From Paracoccaceae bacterium (GTDB lineage Bacteria > Pseudomonadota > Alphaproteobacteria > Rhodobacterales > Rhodobacteraceae): 64,000 nt of DNA. The stretch spans positions 952,371-1,016,370 of the forward strand of contig JACKKJ010000001.1 of NCBI GenBank assembly GCA_024236495.1, written 5' to 3'. The number at the start of each line of letters is the position of its first letter. The first letter of the stretch is position 1. The position numbers and the translations under genes were made by a program. Positions 8,095-16,055 of this stretch are shown one piece after another. The notes below the pieces were generated by a model. The model made no database searches. It worked only from the letters and a program-made list of their open reading frames with translations, and was not told where the DNA came from.

Positions 8095-9456
8095 ATGGAC
8101 ATTCCGCCCCCGAGCGATCTGCCGGCCCGCGTGGCCCTTGTAACGGCGCCGATGGGCGTCTGGGGGTCGTTTCGCACCGCCCGGCGCAACCTGCTGGGGC
8201 TGATCCCCGAAATCGCCACCCGCCAGCCGATCGTCTCTGGACGCACGGGCAAGCGGTGGCACATGGTGATGGACCCGGAGGCGAACCGGCGCATCCTGAA
8301 GGACGCGGTCGAGGATTATCCGAAATCCGACGTGACGAAGCTCATCCTCGCGCCGGCGATCGGGCAAAGCCTTTTCATCGCGGAAGGCCAGCACTGGCAC
8401 TGGCAGCGCCGCGCCGCCGCACCCGCCTTTTCGCCCCGCAATGTCCAGGCGCTGGCGCCGGTGATGACGGCGGCGGCCGAACGCGCCGCCGGGCGCATCG
8501 CAGCACAGGCCGGGCGCGCCGCGGACCTGCATCAGGAAATGGTCGCCGCCACGTTCGAGGTCATTTCGGACGTCACCTTTTCGGGCAGCGAGGCCTTCGA
8601 CCGCGCCGCCGTCCACCGTGCCATCGACGCCTATATCGCCCAGACAGCGCGGGTGTCGTTTCTGGACATCGTCGGGGCACCGATGTGGGTGCCGCGCCCG
8701 GGCAGGCTCACGTCCGGCCCTGCGATGCGGGAAATGAAGCGCGTTGCGGACATGGCGATCGAGGGGCGCAGGCAGTCCGGCCCCCGGCACCCGCCGGATC
8801 TTCTGGACCTGCTGCTGGACGGGGAGGATCCCGAAACCCGGCGCCGCATGAACACCGCCGAACTGCGCGACAACCTTCTGACATTCATCGTCGCGGGGCA
8901 CGAGACGACGGCGCTGACGCTGGCCTGGGCGCTTTACCTTCTGGCCTTCGACGAAGGCGTGCAAGACCGCGCACGCACCGAGGCGGCGGGCATCCTGGGC
9001 GACCGGGCGGCGACGGCGGCGGACCTGCCCGCCCTGCCCTATCTGCGCCAGATCGTCGATGAATCGCTGCGGCTCTATCCGCCCGCCGCATTCCTGTCGC
9101 GCACCGCGCGCAAGCCGGACCGGCTTTGCGGGCGCGAGGTCCGGCCCGGCGACACCGTCATGCTTCCGATCTACGCGCTGCACCGCAATCACCTCTTGTG
9201 GCGCGACCCCGACAGGTTCGACCCGTCGCGCTTTGCCGATGCGCGGGCCATCGACCGGTTCGCCTATCTGCCGTTCGGCGCGGGGCCACGCATCTGCATC
9301 GGCGCGTCATTCGCCTTGCAGGAAGCGGTCATCATCCTTGCAACGCTGGTCGCGCGATTCCGGTTCCGGCGCGTTCCGGGGCGCACGCCCGATCCGGTGC
9401 TGATCCTGACGCTGCGGCCGGAAGGCGGCGTCTGGCTTGAGGTGGAACGGATCTGA
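8095..9456 (+). CDS. Cytochrome P450
   Basis: A 453-residue heme monooxygenase. The I-helix oxygen-binding motif is FIVAGHETTALTLAW, the K-helix ExxR is ESLRLYPPAAF, and the cysteine-ligand loop is LPFGAGPRICIGASFALQE, so all catalytic landmarks are intact. There is no signal peptide or fused reductase, so it needs separate redox partners, none of which are nearby. GGAGG lies 6 bases before the chosen ATG, which excludes 57 upstream codons of open frame. The AGHETT signature and overall layout fit the bacterial P450s related to fatty-acid/terpenoid hydroxylases, but the substrate cannot be inferred. Confidence 0.95.
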   Translation: MDIPPPSDLPARVALVTAPMGVWGSFRTARRNLLGLIPEIATRQPIVSGRTGKRWHMVMDPEANRRILKDAVEDYPKSDVTKLILAPAIGQSLFIAEGQHWHWQRRAAAPAFSPRNVQALAPVMTAAAERAAGRIAAQAGRAADLHQEMVAATFEVISDVTFSGSEAFDRAAVHRAIDAYIAQTARVSFLDIVGAPMWVPRPGRLTSGPAMREMKRVADMAIEGRRQSGPRHPPDLLDLLLDGEDPETRRRMNTAELRDNLLTFIVAGHETTALTLAWALYLLAFDEGVQDRARTEAAGILGDRAATAADLPALPYLRQIVDESLRLYPPAAFLSRTARKPDRLCGREVRPGDTVMLPIYALHRNHLLWRDPDRFDPSRFADARAIDRFAYLPFGAGPRICIGASFALQEAVIILATLVARFRFRRVPGRTPDPVLILTLRPEGGVWLEVERI

Positions 9457-9523
9457 CCCGCACGGATTGACGCCGCCTGCCGCCGGGCGCATGCAAGGCC
9501 AAGATGTGCACAGGAGAAATGCC

Positions 9524-10348
9524 ATGACCCGCACGAAAGAGACCGCCCCGCGCCGCGTCCGCCCGAGGACATGGGCGACGCTGTCGATCGCCGGCGCGGC
9601 GCTTGGTGCGGCCGTTACGGGTGCCGCCGCCGCCGTGCCGCCCGTCGCGCCGCAGGGGGGCGAACAGCTTTGGCGCATTCAGGCCGAAGGCGGCGAGGCG
9701 GGCGAAGGCGGGATGGTCGCAGAAGCGGCGCCCGAACTTGCCTATCTGGGACGGCTGGCGCTGGTCGAGGGGCATATCCGCGGCGCGGTCCTGCTATACG
9801 ACGCCGGTCTTCGCGACGAGGCGGTCGGGCTGGCCGGTCACCCGGAGGCCGAGATGATGGACGAGGTGCGGGCCGACCTTGCGGCGCGGGGAAAGGCCGA
9901 CTTCTCGGCCACGCTCGACGCGGTGGGTGCCGCGATGGCTGAGGGTGCGGACACGGCGGCCGTGGGCGCGGCGCTGGACCGGCTGACGGCGGCGGTCGCG
10001 GCGGCGGGCGAGGTGCCCGACATCACATCGCGCCTGCGCGCCGACCTGATCGTCGCGCTGACCCGCGCCGCCGCGCAGGAATACGAGGGAAGCATCAAGG
10101 ACGGGGCGGTCGATGACCTGTTCGCCTATGTCGAGGCGCAGGGCTTCATCGCGGTCGCGCGCGATCAGGCCGCCATGCTGGCCGCCGACGCGGCGGCGGC
10201 GGACGTCGCCGCGCGGATCGACGCCGCACTTGCCGCGACCGGCAGCGTCTTTGGCGGGCTGGAAACCGGTCGGCCGCTGGCGGGCGACCCCGGCGTGATC
10301 TTTTCGGCCGCAGCGACGGCGGAACTTGCCGCCTACAGGCTGAAATAG
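9524..10348 (+). CDS. Exported alpha-helical protein of unknown function
   Basis: A 274-residue protein with an N-terminal twin-Arg-containing basic region followed by a hydrophobic, Ala/Gly-rich segment ending in GAAAAVPP, consistent with export (Sec, possibly Tat). The mature part opens with a Gly/Glu-rich stretch (EGGEAGEGGMV) and then is Ala-rich and predicted largely helical. I do not recognise the family. AGGAGAAATGCC precedes the ATG. It is followed 4 bases on by a PiuC-type dioxygenase gene, a family linked to iron acquisition, so a periplasmic iron-related role is a reasonable guess only. Confidence 0.7.
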   Translation: MTRTKETAPRRVRPRTWATLSIAGAALGAAVTGAAAAVPPVAPQGGEQLWRIQAEGGEAGEGGMVAEAAPELAYLGRLALVEGHIRGAVLLYDAGLRDEAVGLAGHPEAEMMDEVRADLAARGKADFSATLDAVGAAMAEGADTAAVGAALDRLTAAVAAAGEVPDITSRLRADLIVALTRAAAQEYEGSIKDGAVDDLFAYVEAQGFIAVARDQAAMLAADAAAADVAARIDAALAATGSVFGGLETGRPLAGDPGVIFSAAATAELAAYRLK

Positions 10349-10352
10349 GCCG

Positions 10353-11009
10353 ATGTTCATCGCGCTGGAAGGGGTTCTGACCGCGACCGAGGCCGGGGCG
10401 ATCCGCCAGGCGGCGGAAACGCTCGGCTTCGGACCGGGAAGCGAGACGGCCGGGCGCCATGCGCGGCAGGTGAAGGCAAACGATCAGGCCCGCCCCTCAC
10501 CGGAGCTTGAGGCGATCCAGGCCAAGGTCCGGGCCGCGCTGGCCGCCCATCCCGTCTTCGCCTCGGCGGCGCGGCCCAAGGCGATGACCGCGCCGATCCT
10601 GTCGCGCTACGGTACCGGCCAGGCCTATGGGCTGCATGTCGACGATGCGCTGATGCAGGGGGTCCGCAGCGACCTGTCGTTCACGCTTTTCCTTTCCGAT
10701 CCGGACAGCTACGAAGGCGGCGCGCTGGTCGTGGCCGACACAGCCGAGGAACGCGCCTTCAAGCTTTCGGCCGGGGATGCGATTCTATACCCTTCCACGA
10801 CCCTGCACAGGGTCGAACCCGTTCGGTCCGGGACGCGGCTTTGCGCCGTCGGCTGGGTGCAAAGCTGGATACGGTCGCCCGATCAGCGCGAAGTGCTGTT
10901 CGATCTGGACCGCACGATCGCGGCCCTCTTCGAGACCGGCGGCAAGACCGAGATGTTCGACACCCTGTGCAAGACCCGGTCGAACCTGATCCGCATGTGG
11001 GCCGTCTGA
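10353..11009 (+). CDS. PKHD-type Fe(II)/2-oxoglutarate dioxygenase (PiuC/YbiX family)
   Basis: A 218-residue cytosolic hydroxylase close to the usual 220-226 residues of PiuC/YbiX. The iron ligands of the HxD...H triad are visible in YGLHVDDALM and STTLHRVEPV, and the Arg of VRSGTRLCAVGW is in place to bind 2-oxoglutarate. FTLFLSDPDSYEGGALVV is the characteristic central strand. These genes usually lie beside TonB-dependent siderophore receptors; none is visible here. It is almost certainly co-transcribed with the exported protein just upstream and converges on the M48 protease gene. Confidence 0.88.
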   Translation: MFIALEGVLTATEAGAIRQAAETLGFGPGSETAGRHARQVKANDQARPSPELEAIQAKVRAALAAHPVFASAARPKAMTAPILSRYGTGQAYGLHVDDALMQGVRSDLSFTLFLSDPDSYEGGALVVADTAEERAFKLSAGDAILYPSTTLHRVEPVRSGTRLCAVGWVQSWIRSPDQREVLFDLDRTIAALFETGGKTEMFDTLCKTRSNLIRMWAV

Positions 11010-11013
11010 TCGC

Positions 11014-12138
11014 CTAGCCGCAGATCCCGCGCAGGGCGCGCCATTCGGCCTCGTCCAGGATGTGCCGGTCCGCGCCGTAAAGCGCGCCGGTGCGGATACG
11101 TTCCGCCCGGCCCGCGCTGAGGGGGTGGGACGAAAGGTATTCCGGCATCGCGTCGGTCAGCGTCGCGATCCGGTCGAAGAAGGCCGCAAGCGGTTCGGAC
11201 GACACGCCCGCATCAGCGAGGAGCATGAGCGCATAGTCGTCCGCGGCGCTTTCGGCCTCGCGCGTGTAGGCCGCCCGCATCAGGTGTTCGCCCGCGATCC
11301 CCGCCAGCGTGCCGCCCGATACATCGCCCAGCACGACCGACAGGATGCCCGCGGACCCCGCGGCGCGCAGCGCAAGCCGCGTCGGATCGCGGCGCACGGC
11401 ATGCCCGATCTCGTGCCCAAGGACGCCGGCCACCTCCTCGGGGCTTTTCGCGTCGTCCAGAAGGCCGCGGAAGACGACGATCTGCCCGCCCGGCGCGGCA
11501 AAGGCATTGGGCATGGCATGATCGAAGACCCGCACCTGCAAGGCGTAGGGAATGGCCTGCCCTTCGGTCAGGCGCGCAACCAAGAGGTCGAGCGCGGCCT
11601 GCCCCTCCGCCCCGGAGCAGGTCAGGCCCTTTTCGCCGTCCCCGAAGAGGTATTCGACCTGCGCCATGACCGCGCGGCCAAAGGCCACTTCCTGTTCCAC
11701 CGGAATATGCGCGGCAAGGTAGTTCGCAAGCCCCGGCAGGATGACAAACAGCATCAGGAGGGTCGCCGCCACCGCGCCCGACAGCCAGATCGCGACCTTG
11801 CGAAAGGTTCCCGGCCGCACATCGCGGTGAAAAAGCGCGGGGCGCGTCCGGTGAAACCAGTCTACGGCGGCAGCGTCGGTGACGATCAGGCGGGCCGGAT
11901 CGCGCGGCGCCTCGTCCCCCGTTTCGGCGCGGAGGGTCAGCGTCAGGCTGGCCCGGTCGGCTTGTCCGTCAAGTGCGCGGATGCGGTCGAAGGGCCAGAC
12001 AAGTGCCCCCCTCGCCGCGTCGTCGAAAAGGACCGCAAGGCCCAGCCCGTCGCTTGTCGGCGCGATGCGGACGGCGTGGCGCTGCGCGGTCTGACCGTCG
12101 AAGAACGTGGCCGCGACCGCGCCCTGCGGCCCGGTCAT
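11014..12138 (-). CDS. M48 family metalloprotease, membrane-anchored
   Basis: A 374-residue zinc peptidase. An N-terminal domain of about 115 residues is followed by a single transmembrane segment (IWLSGAVAATLLMLFVILPG, about residues 118-137), then the catalytic domain with HEIGHAVRRDP (HExxH, two zinc ligands and the catalytic Glu) and the third ligand in EAESAADDYA. The architecture resembles bacterial M48 proteins fused to a sensing domain. The start codon overlaps the stop of the upstream DUF898 protein by 4 bases, indicating coupling; quality control of envelope proteins is plausible. Confidence 0.9.
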   Translation of the reverse strand: MTGPQGAVAATFFDGQTAQRHAVRIAPTSDGLGLAVLFDDAARGALVWPFDRIRALDGQADRASLTLTLRAETGDEAPRDPARLIVTDAAAVDWFHRTRPALFHRDVRPGTFRKVAIWLSGAVAATLLMLFVILPGLANYLAAHIPVEQEVAFGRAVMAQVEYLFGDGEKGLTCSGAEGQAALDLLVARLTEGQAIPYALQVRVFDHAMPNAFAAPGGQIVVFRGLLDDAKSPEEVAGVLGHEIGHAVRRDPTRLALRAAGSAGILSVVLGDVSGGTLAGIAGEHLMRAAYTREAESAADDYALMLLADAGVSSEPLAAFFDRIATLTDAMPEYLSSHPLSAGRAERIRTGALYGADRHILDEAEWRALRGICG

Positions 12139-13325
12139 ATCGCCCCGCCGATGTCGAGCGCGTCCGCAAAGCCCTCGGCGTCGCCGCCCTTGTCATAGGC
12201 GCGCTGTCGTACATCGGCAAGCGCCCCGGCATCGAGGATGCTCAGCGTTTCGCAGAAATGCGCGATCAGGGGCTGGGTAATGAACGCAAGGACAAGCGCC
12301 CCGAAGACCGAGAACGCACCAAGATAAAGAAGCGCGACGATCACGATGCCAACCGGGCCGGTGCCCCCCGGCCCGGCCATCGGCCCCACCGCCATCGCCG
12401 TGGCGCCGCTTGCAACCGCAAAGACCGCCCCGCCGGCCAGCCCCACGGCGAGCGAACCGAGGAGATAGATCGCGATCACCCGGCCGACGCGGGGACGCGC
12501 ATCGAACCCGACCCTGCCGTCGAGCATCTTGTGGGAATCGAGGTAGCGGCGGCCGCGGACCGCATAGAACACCCAGCCGAAGGCACCCCAGCCGTAGCCG
12601 AGCGCAGCCAGCGGGACCGCGCGTGCAGGGTCCTCGGTCAGCGCAAGGACCGCGATGCCGACACCAAGAATGAGAACCGCGATCAGCAGGTGGATCATCG
12701 CGGGATAAAGCCCTGTCCAGCGCCCGCCCTGTTCGAAACGCGCGTCGCCGTAGTAGCTGCGGTCGGTCTTGTATTTCTCAAGCCAGTAGGTCTGTCGCGG
12801 CAAGAGGATGCCAAGCGTCACGGCGGTCAGCAGATAGTGCAGGATCGCCCGCCAGACGTAGCCCCAGGCGGCCGCGTCCATGCCAAAGCGGATGCCGCGC
12901 AGGCGGGTGCGCGCGAGGATGTAGCGCCGCGCCCGGTAGGTGGCGAACAGCATCAGCGGCAGGACCGCCAGAAGCGTGATGTAGATCACCGCGGCCTGCA
13001 TCAACGCTTCTTCCCCGGTTTCCGGCTCGGCGACGAAATGCAGCCCGAAGTAGAAGAGCAGAAGCTGCACGATCCCGAGATAGATCGCGAGGATGACGAC
13101 GGCGACAAGAAAGCCCAGGAACTTCTCAAGCCCGGTCCCGGTGTATTCCAGCCGGTCGCCGTCGATCGAAACCGAAGACCAGACATATCGGCGGATGCGG
13201 GTCTTGGCCCAGAAGCGGTAGATGCCAAGCGTCAGAACCGTCAGAAGCGCGGTCTTGAACGCAAGTCCGAACAGCGCGCCCCGCTGGCCGGTATAGAACA
13301 CCTTTGTCAGGGGGCCTGTCGTCAT
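12135..13325 (-). CDS. YjgN/DUF898 family polytopic membrane protein
   Basis: A 396-residue inner-membrane protein with several hydrophobic helices. The opening FYTGQRGALFGLAFKTALLTVLTLGIYRFWAKTRIRRYVWSS pattern, where a helix ends in GIYRFWAKT, is the YjgN/DUF898 signature and recurs in weaker form (GILLPRQTYWLEKYK). The ATG used has AAGGAC upstream; 28 more codons of open frame run back into parC and were excluded. It stands 16 bases after parC and overlaps the M48 protease gene, making a three-gene operon. The biochemical function of the family is not known to me. Confidence 0.88.
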   Translation of the reverse strand: MTTGPLTKVFYTGQRGALFGLAFKTALLTVLTLGIYRFWAKTRIRRYVWSSVSIDGDRLEYTGTGLEKFLGFLVAVVILAIYLGIVQLLLFYFGLHFVAEPETGEEALMQAAVIYITLLAVLPLMLFATYRARRYILARTRLRGIRFGMDAAAWGYVWRAILHYLLTAVTLGILLPRQTYWLEKYKTDRSYYGDARFEQGGRWTGLYPAMIHLLIAVLILGVGIAVLALTEDPARAVPLAALGYGWGAFGWVFYAVRGRRYLDSHKMLDGRVGFDARPRVGRVIAIYLLGSLAVGLAGGAVFAVASGATAMAVGPMAGPGGTGPVGIVIVALLYLGAFSVFGALVLAFITQPLIAHFCETLSILDAGALADVRQRAYDKGGDAEGFADALDIGGAI

Positions 13326-13341
13326 CGAAAAAAGTCCTTGG

Positions 13342-15666
13342 TCAGGTAAATCGATTGTCCCGCGGGAACCCGCGCGGCGCCATTCTGCCTGCGGTGGCCC
13401 GCTTGGCAAGCCATTCCGTCAGGTCGGTCTCGGTCCGCGTGCGTCCGGCCGGATCCTTCCAGCTCAGCCCGTCGGCGAGCACGAAGGTGGAGGCATCCGA
13501 CAGCCCGCCGTCCTTGTATTTTTGAAGACGCACACCCTTGCCACGCGACATTTCGGGCAGTTCGTCCAGCGCGAAGACCAGAAGCTTGCGGTTCTCGCCG
13601 ACAACCGCGACATGATCGCCCGCGACGCGCCGGCAGACCTGCGTCCGGGCGCCGTCGCGCAGGTTCAGCACCTGCTTGCCGGTCCGGGTCTGGGCCAGAA
13701 CCTCGTCAGTGGCGACAACGAATCCGTCCCCGTCGGTCGATGCGACAAGCAGCTTCTCGCCCGCCCGGTAGATCAGCAGGTCGACGATCTCCGCCTCGTT
13801 CGGCAGGTCGACCATCAGGCGCACCGGTTCGCCCATGCCCCGCCCGCCGGGCAGGTTGGCGCCCAGAAGGGTGTAGAAGCGCCCGTTGCTGCCCACCAGC
13901 AGGATCTTGTCGGTCGTCTCGGCGTGGAAAATGAACCGCCCCTCGTCGCCGTCCTTGAACTTCACCTCCGCGTCCAGCGGCTGATGCCCCTTCATGGCGC
14001 GGATCCAGCCCATCTTCGAACAGATGACCGTGATGGGCTCACGCTCGATCATCGCCTCAAGCGGCACCTCCTCCGCCTCGGCGGCGTCGGCGAAATGGGT
14101 GCGCCGCGCCCCGCCAGGCGCATCTTTGCCGAACTGCTTCTGGATGTCGCGCAACTCGCCCGCGATCTTCTTCCATTGCAGGGTTTCCGAACCGATCAGG
14201 TCGTCAAGCTCTGCCCGTTCGCGCATCAGCGCGTCCTGCTCCTTCAGCAGCTCCATCTCCTCCAGCCGCCGGAGCGAGCGCAGGCGCATGTTCAGGATCG
14301 CCTCGGCCTGAACCTCGGTCAGCCCGTCGTCGCTGTGCGGCAGCGACAGGGGGGAGACATAGTCGGCCTCTGACGTGGCGCGGGGGCGCTTGACCGCCCA
14401 GTCCTCGGCCATCAGGGCGGCCTTGGGATCGGCGTCGTAGCGGATGATGTCGATCACCCGGTCGAGGTTTAGGAAGGCGGTGATGAAACCTTCGAGAACC
14501 TCAAGACGGTGGTCGATCTTGTCGATCCGGTGCCGGCTGCGGCGGATCAGCACGTCCTGGCGGTGCGACAGGAAGGCGCGCAGCACCTCCTTCAGCGAAC
14601 AGACCTTGGGCGTCCGGCCGTCGATCAGAACGTTCATGTTCAGGCTGAAGCGGGTTTCGAGGTCCGAGTTGCGAAACAGCATCCCCATCAGCATCTCGGG
14701 CTCGACGTTCTTGGAACGCGGCTCCAGCACGATGCGGATGTCGTCGGCGCTTTCATCGCGGACATCGGCCAGAAGCGGCACCTTCTTGGTCTGGATGACC
14801 TCCGCCAGGCGCTCGATCAGTTTCGACTTCTGCACCTGGTAGGGAATTTCCGTGACCACGATCTGCCAGGTTCCCCGACCAAGATCCTCCACCTGCCAGC
14901 GCGCGCGGGTCCGGAAACTGCCGCGTCCTGTCAGATAGGCTTCGCGGATAGACGCCTGCGGTTCGACGATGACGCCACCGGTGGGGAAGTCAGGCCCCTT
15001 GACCATCTCGATGAGCGTATCGTCGCGCACAAGGTCCGAGTTCTTCGCATTGGCGAGGTGCACGCACGCGTCGATCAGTTCGTGCAGGTTGTGCGGCGGG
15101 ATGTTCGTGGCCATCCCCACTGCGATGCCCGAGGCCCCGTTGGCCAGAAGGTTCGGGAAGGCCGCGGGCAGCACCACGGGTTCTTCCAGCGTGCCATCGT
15201 AGTTGGGACGGAAATCGACCGCGTTCTCTGCCAGGCCCTCCATCAGCGCCTCGGACGCCGCCGTCAGCCGCGCCTCGGTATAGCGGCTGGCCGCCGGGTT
15301 GTCGCCGTCGATATTGCCAAAGTTGCCCTGCCCGTCCACCAGCGGATAGCGGACGTTGAAATCCTGCGCGAGGCGCGCCATCGCGTCGTAGATCGCCGCG
15401 TCGCCATGGGGGTGATAGTTCCCCATGACGTCGCCGGAGATCTTCGCCGACTTGCGGAAGCCCCCGGTCGAAGACAGTTTGAGTTCGCGCATCGCAAAAA
15501 GGATGCGGCGGTGAACCGGTTTCAGACCGTCGCGCGCATCCGGCAGCGCCCGATGCATGATCGTCGACAGCGCATAGGTCAGGTAGCGCTCGCCAATGGC
15601 GCGGCTGAGGGGTTCGGATGTCTGGATCGGCCCGGTTGCGGGCTCGTTGCCGTCGGTGCTGCTCAT
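13342..15666 (-). CDS. parC: DNA topoisomerase IV subunit A
   Basis: A 774-residue ParC, the DNA-breakage/reunion subunit that with ParE decatenates daughter chromosomes. The N-terminal winged-helix region has LPDARDGLKPVHRRILFAM, the catalytic tyrosine is Tyr129 in AASRYTEARLT, and the C-terminal part holds the beta-pinwheel blades. It is distinguished from GyrA by length and by the C-terminal domain lacking a GyrA box. The quinolone-determining region reads HPHGDAAIYDAM, with Ala90 where E. coli ParC has Ser80. It leads an operon with the DUF898 protein and the M48 protease. Confidence 0.96.
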   Translation of the reverse strand: MSSTDGNEPATGPIQTSEPLSRAIGERYLTYALSTIMHRALPDARDGLKPVHRRILFAMRELKLSSTGGFRKSAKISGDVMGNYHPHGDAAIYDAMARLAQDFNVRYPLVDGQGNFGNIDGDNPAASRYTEARLTAASEALMEGLAENAVDFRPNYDGTLEEPVVLPAAFPNLLANGASGIAVGMATNIPPHNLHELIDACVHLANAKNSDLVRDDTLIEMVKGPDFPTGGVIVEPQASIREAYLTGRGSFRTRARWQVEDLGRGTWQIVVTEIPYQVQKSKLIERLAEVIQTKKVPLLADVRDESADDIRIVLEPRSKNVEPEMLMGMLFRNSDLETRFSLNMNVLIDGRTPKVCSLKEVLRAFLSHRQDVLIRRSRHRIDKIDHRLEVLEGFITAFLNLDRVIDIIRYDADPKAALMAEDWAVKRPRATSEADYVSPLSLPHSDDGLTEVQAEAILNMRLRSLRRLEEMELLKEQDALMRERAELDDLIGSETLQWKKIAGELRDIQKQFGKDAPGGARRTHFADAAEAEEVPLEAMIEREPITVICSKMGWIRAMKGHQPLDAEVKFKDGDEGRFIFHAETTDKILLVGSNGRFYTLLGANLPGGRGMGEPVRLMVDLPNEAEIVDLLIYRAGEKLLVASTDGDGFVVATDEVLAQTRTGKQVLNLRDGARTQVCRRVAGDHVAVVGENRKLLVFALDELPEMSRGKGVRLQKYKDGGLSDASTFVLADGLSWKDPAGRTRTETDLTEWLAKRATAGRMAPRGFPRDNRFT

Positions 15667-16055
15667 GGATGATGTTTAGCCGCCGTCCGCGCGCTGGTAA
15701 ACCGGGAATGACATATGCCGGTCACCCCAAACTCTGCCTCTCGACCGACCCCGGAATCGTCTTCCCGGCGCTTTGCAGGGCAAACGGTCACAAGCCTCGA
15801 TCCGCAGGTTTGCTGCCTTTGGGCCAGGCACCGAGCGCGAAGAATTGTCGCACAATCCTGCACAATTTTTCCGAATTGGGGGTACGGGCGCCGAATTCGC
15901 CGTTACGCCCACACTGCGCCCAATTTTCGCCCCTTTCTTTGAGAGAAGGTCAACATCGTGGATGGAGTCATTTGTTTTAGTGCCAGCTGTTTGTGATCGC
16001 CCCAGACACAATACCGAAATGACGTGACGACCGTTTGCCAGTTGAGGAATCAACA
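15667..16055 (+). promoter_or_regulatory. Divergent intergenic region between parC and the kinase operon
   Basis: A 389-base stretch with no credible gene, holding the promoters of parC (leftward) and of the kinase operon (rightward). It is visibly poorer in GC than its surroundings from about 15850 on, and contains a short direct repeat GCACAAT (twice within CGCACAATCCTGCACAAT) and several AATT-containing tracts. The kinase ribosome-binding site is TTGAGGAATCAACA. I cannot name a specific operator or a confident -35/-10 pair. Confidence 0.45.
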
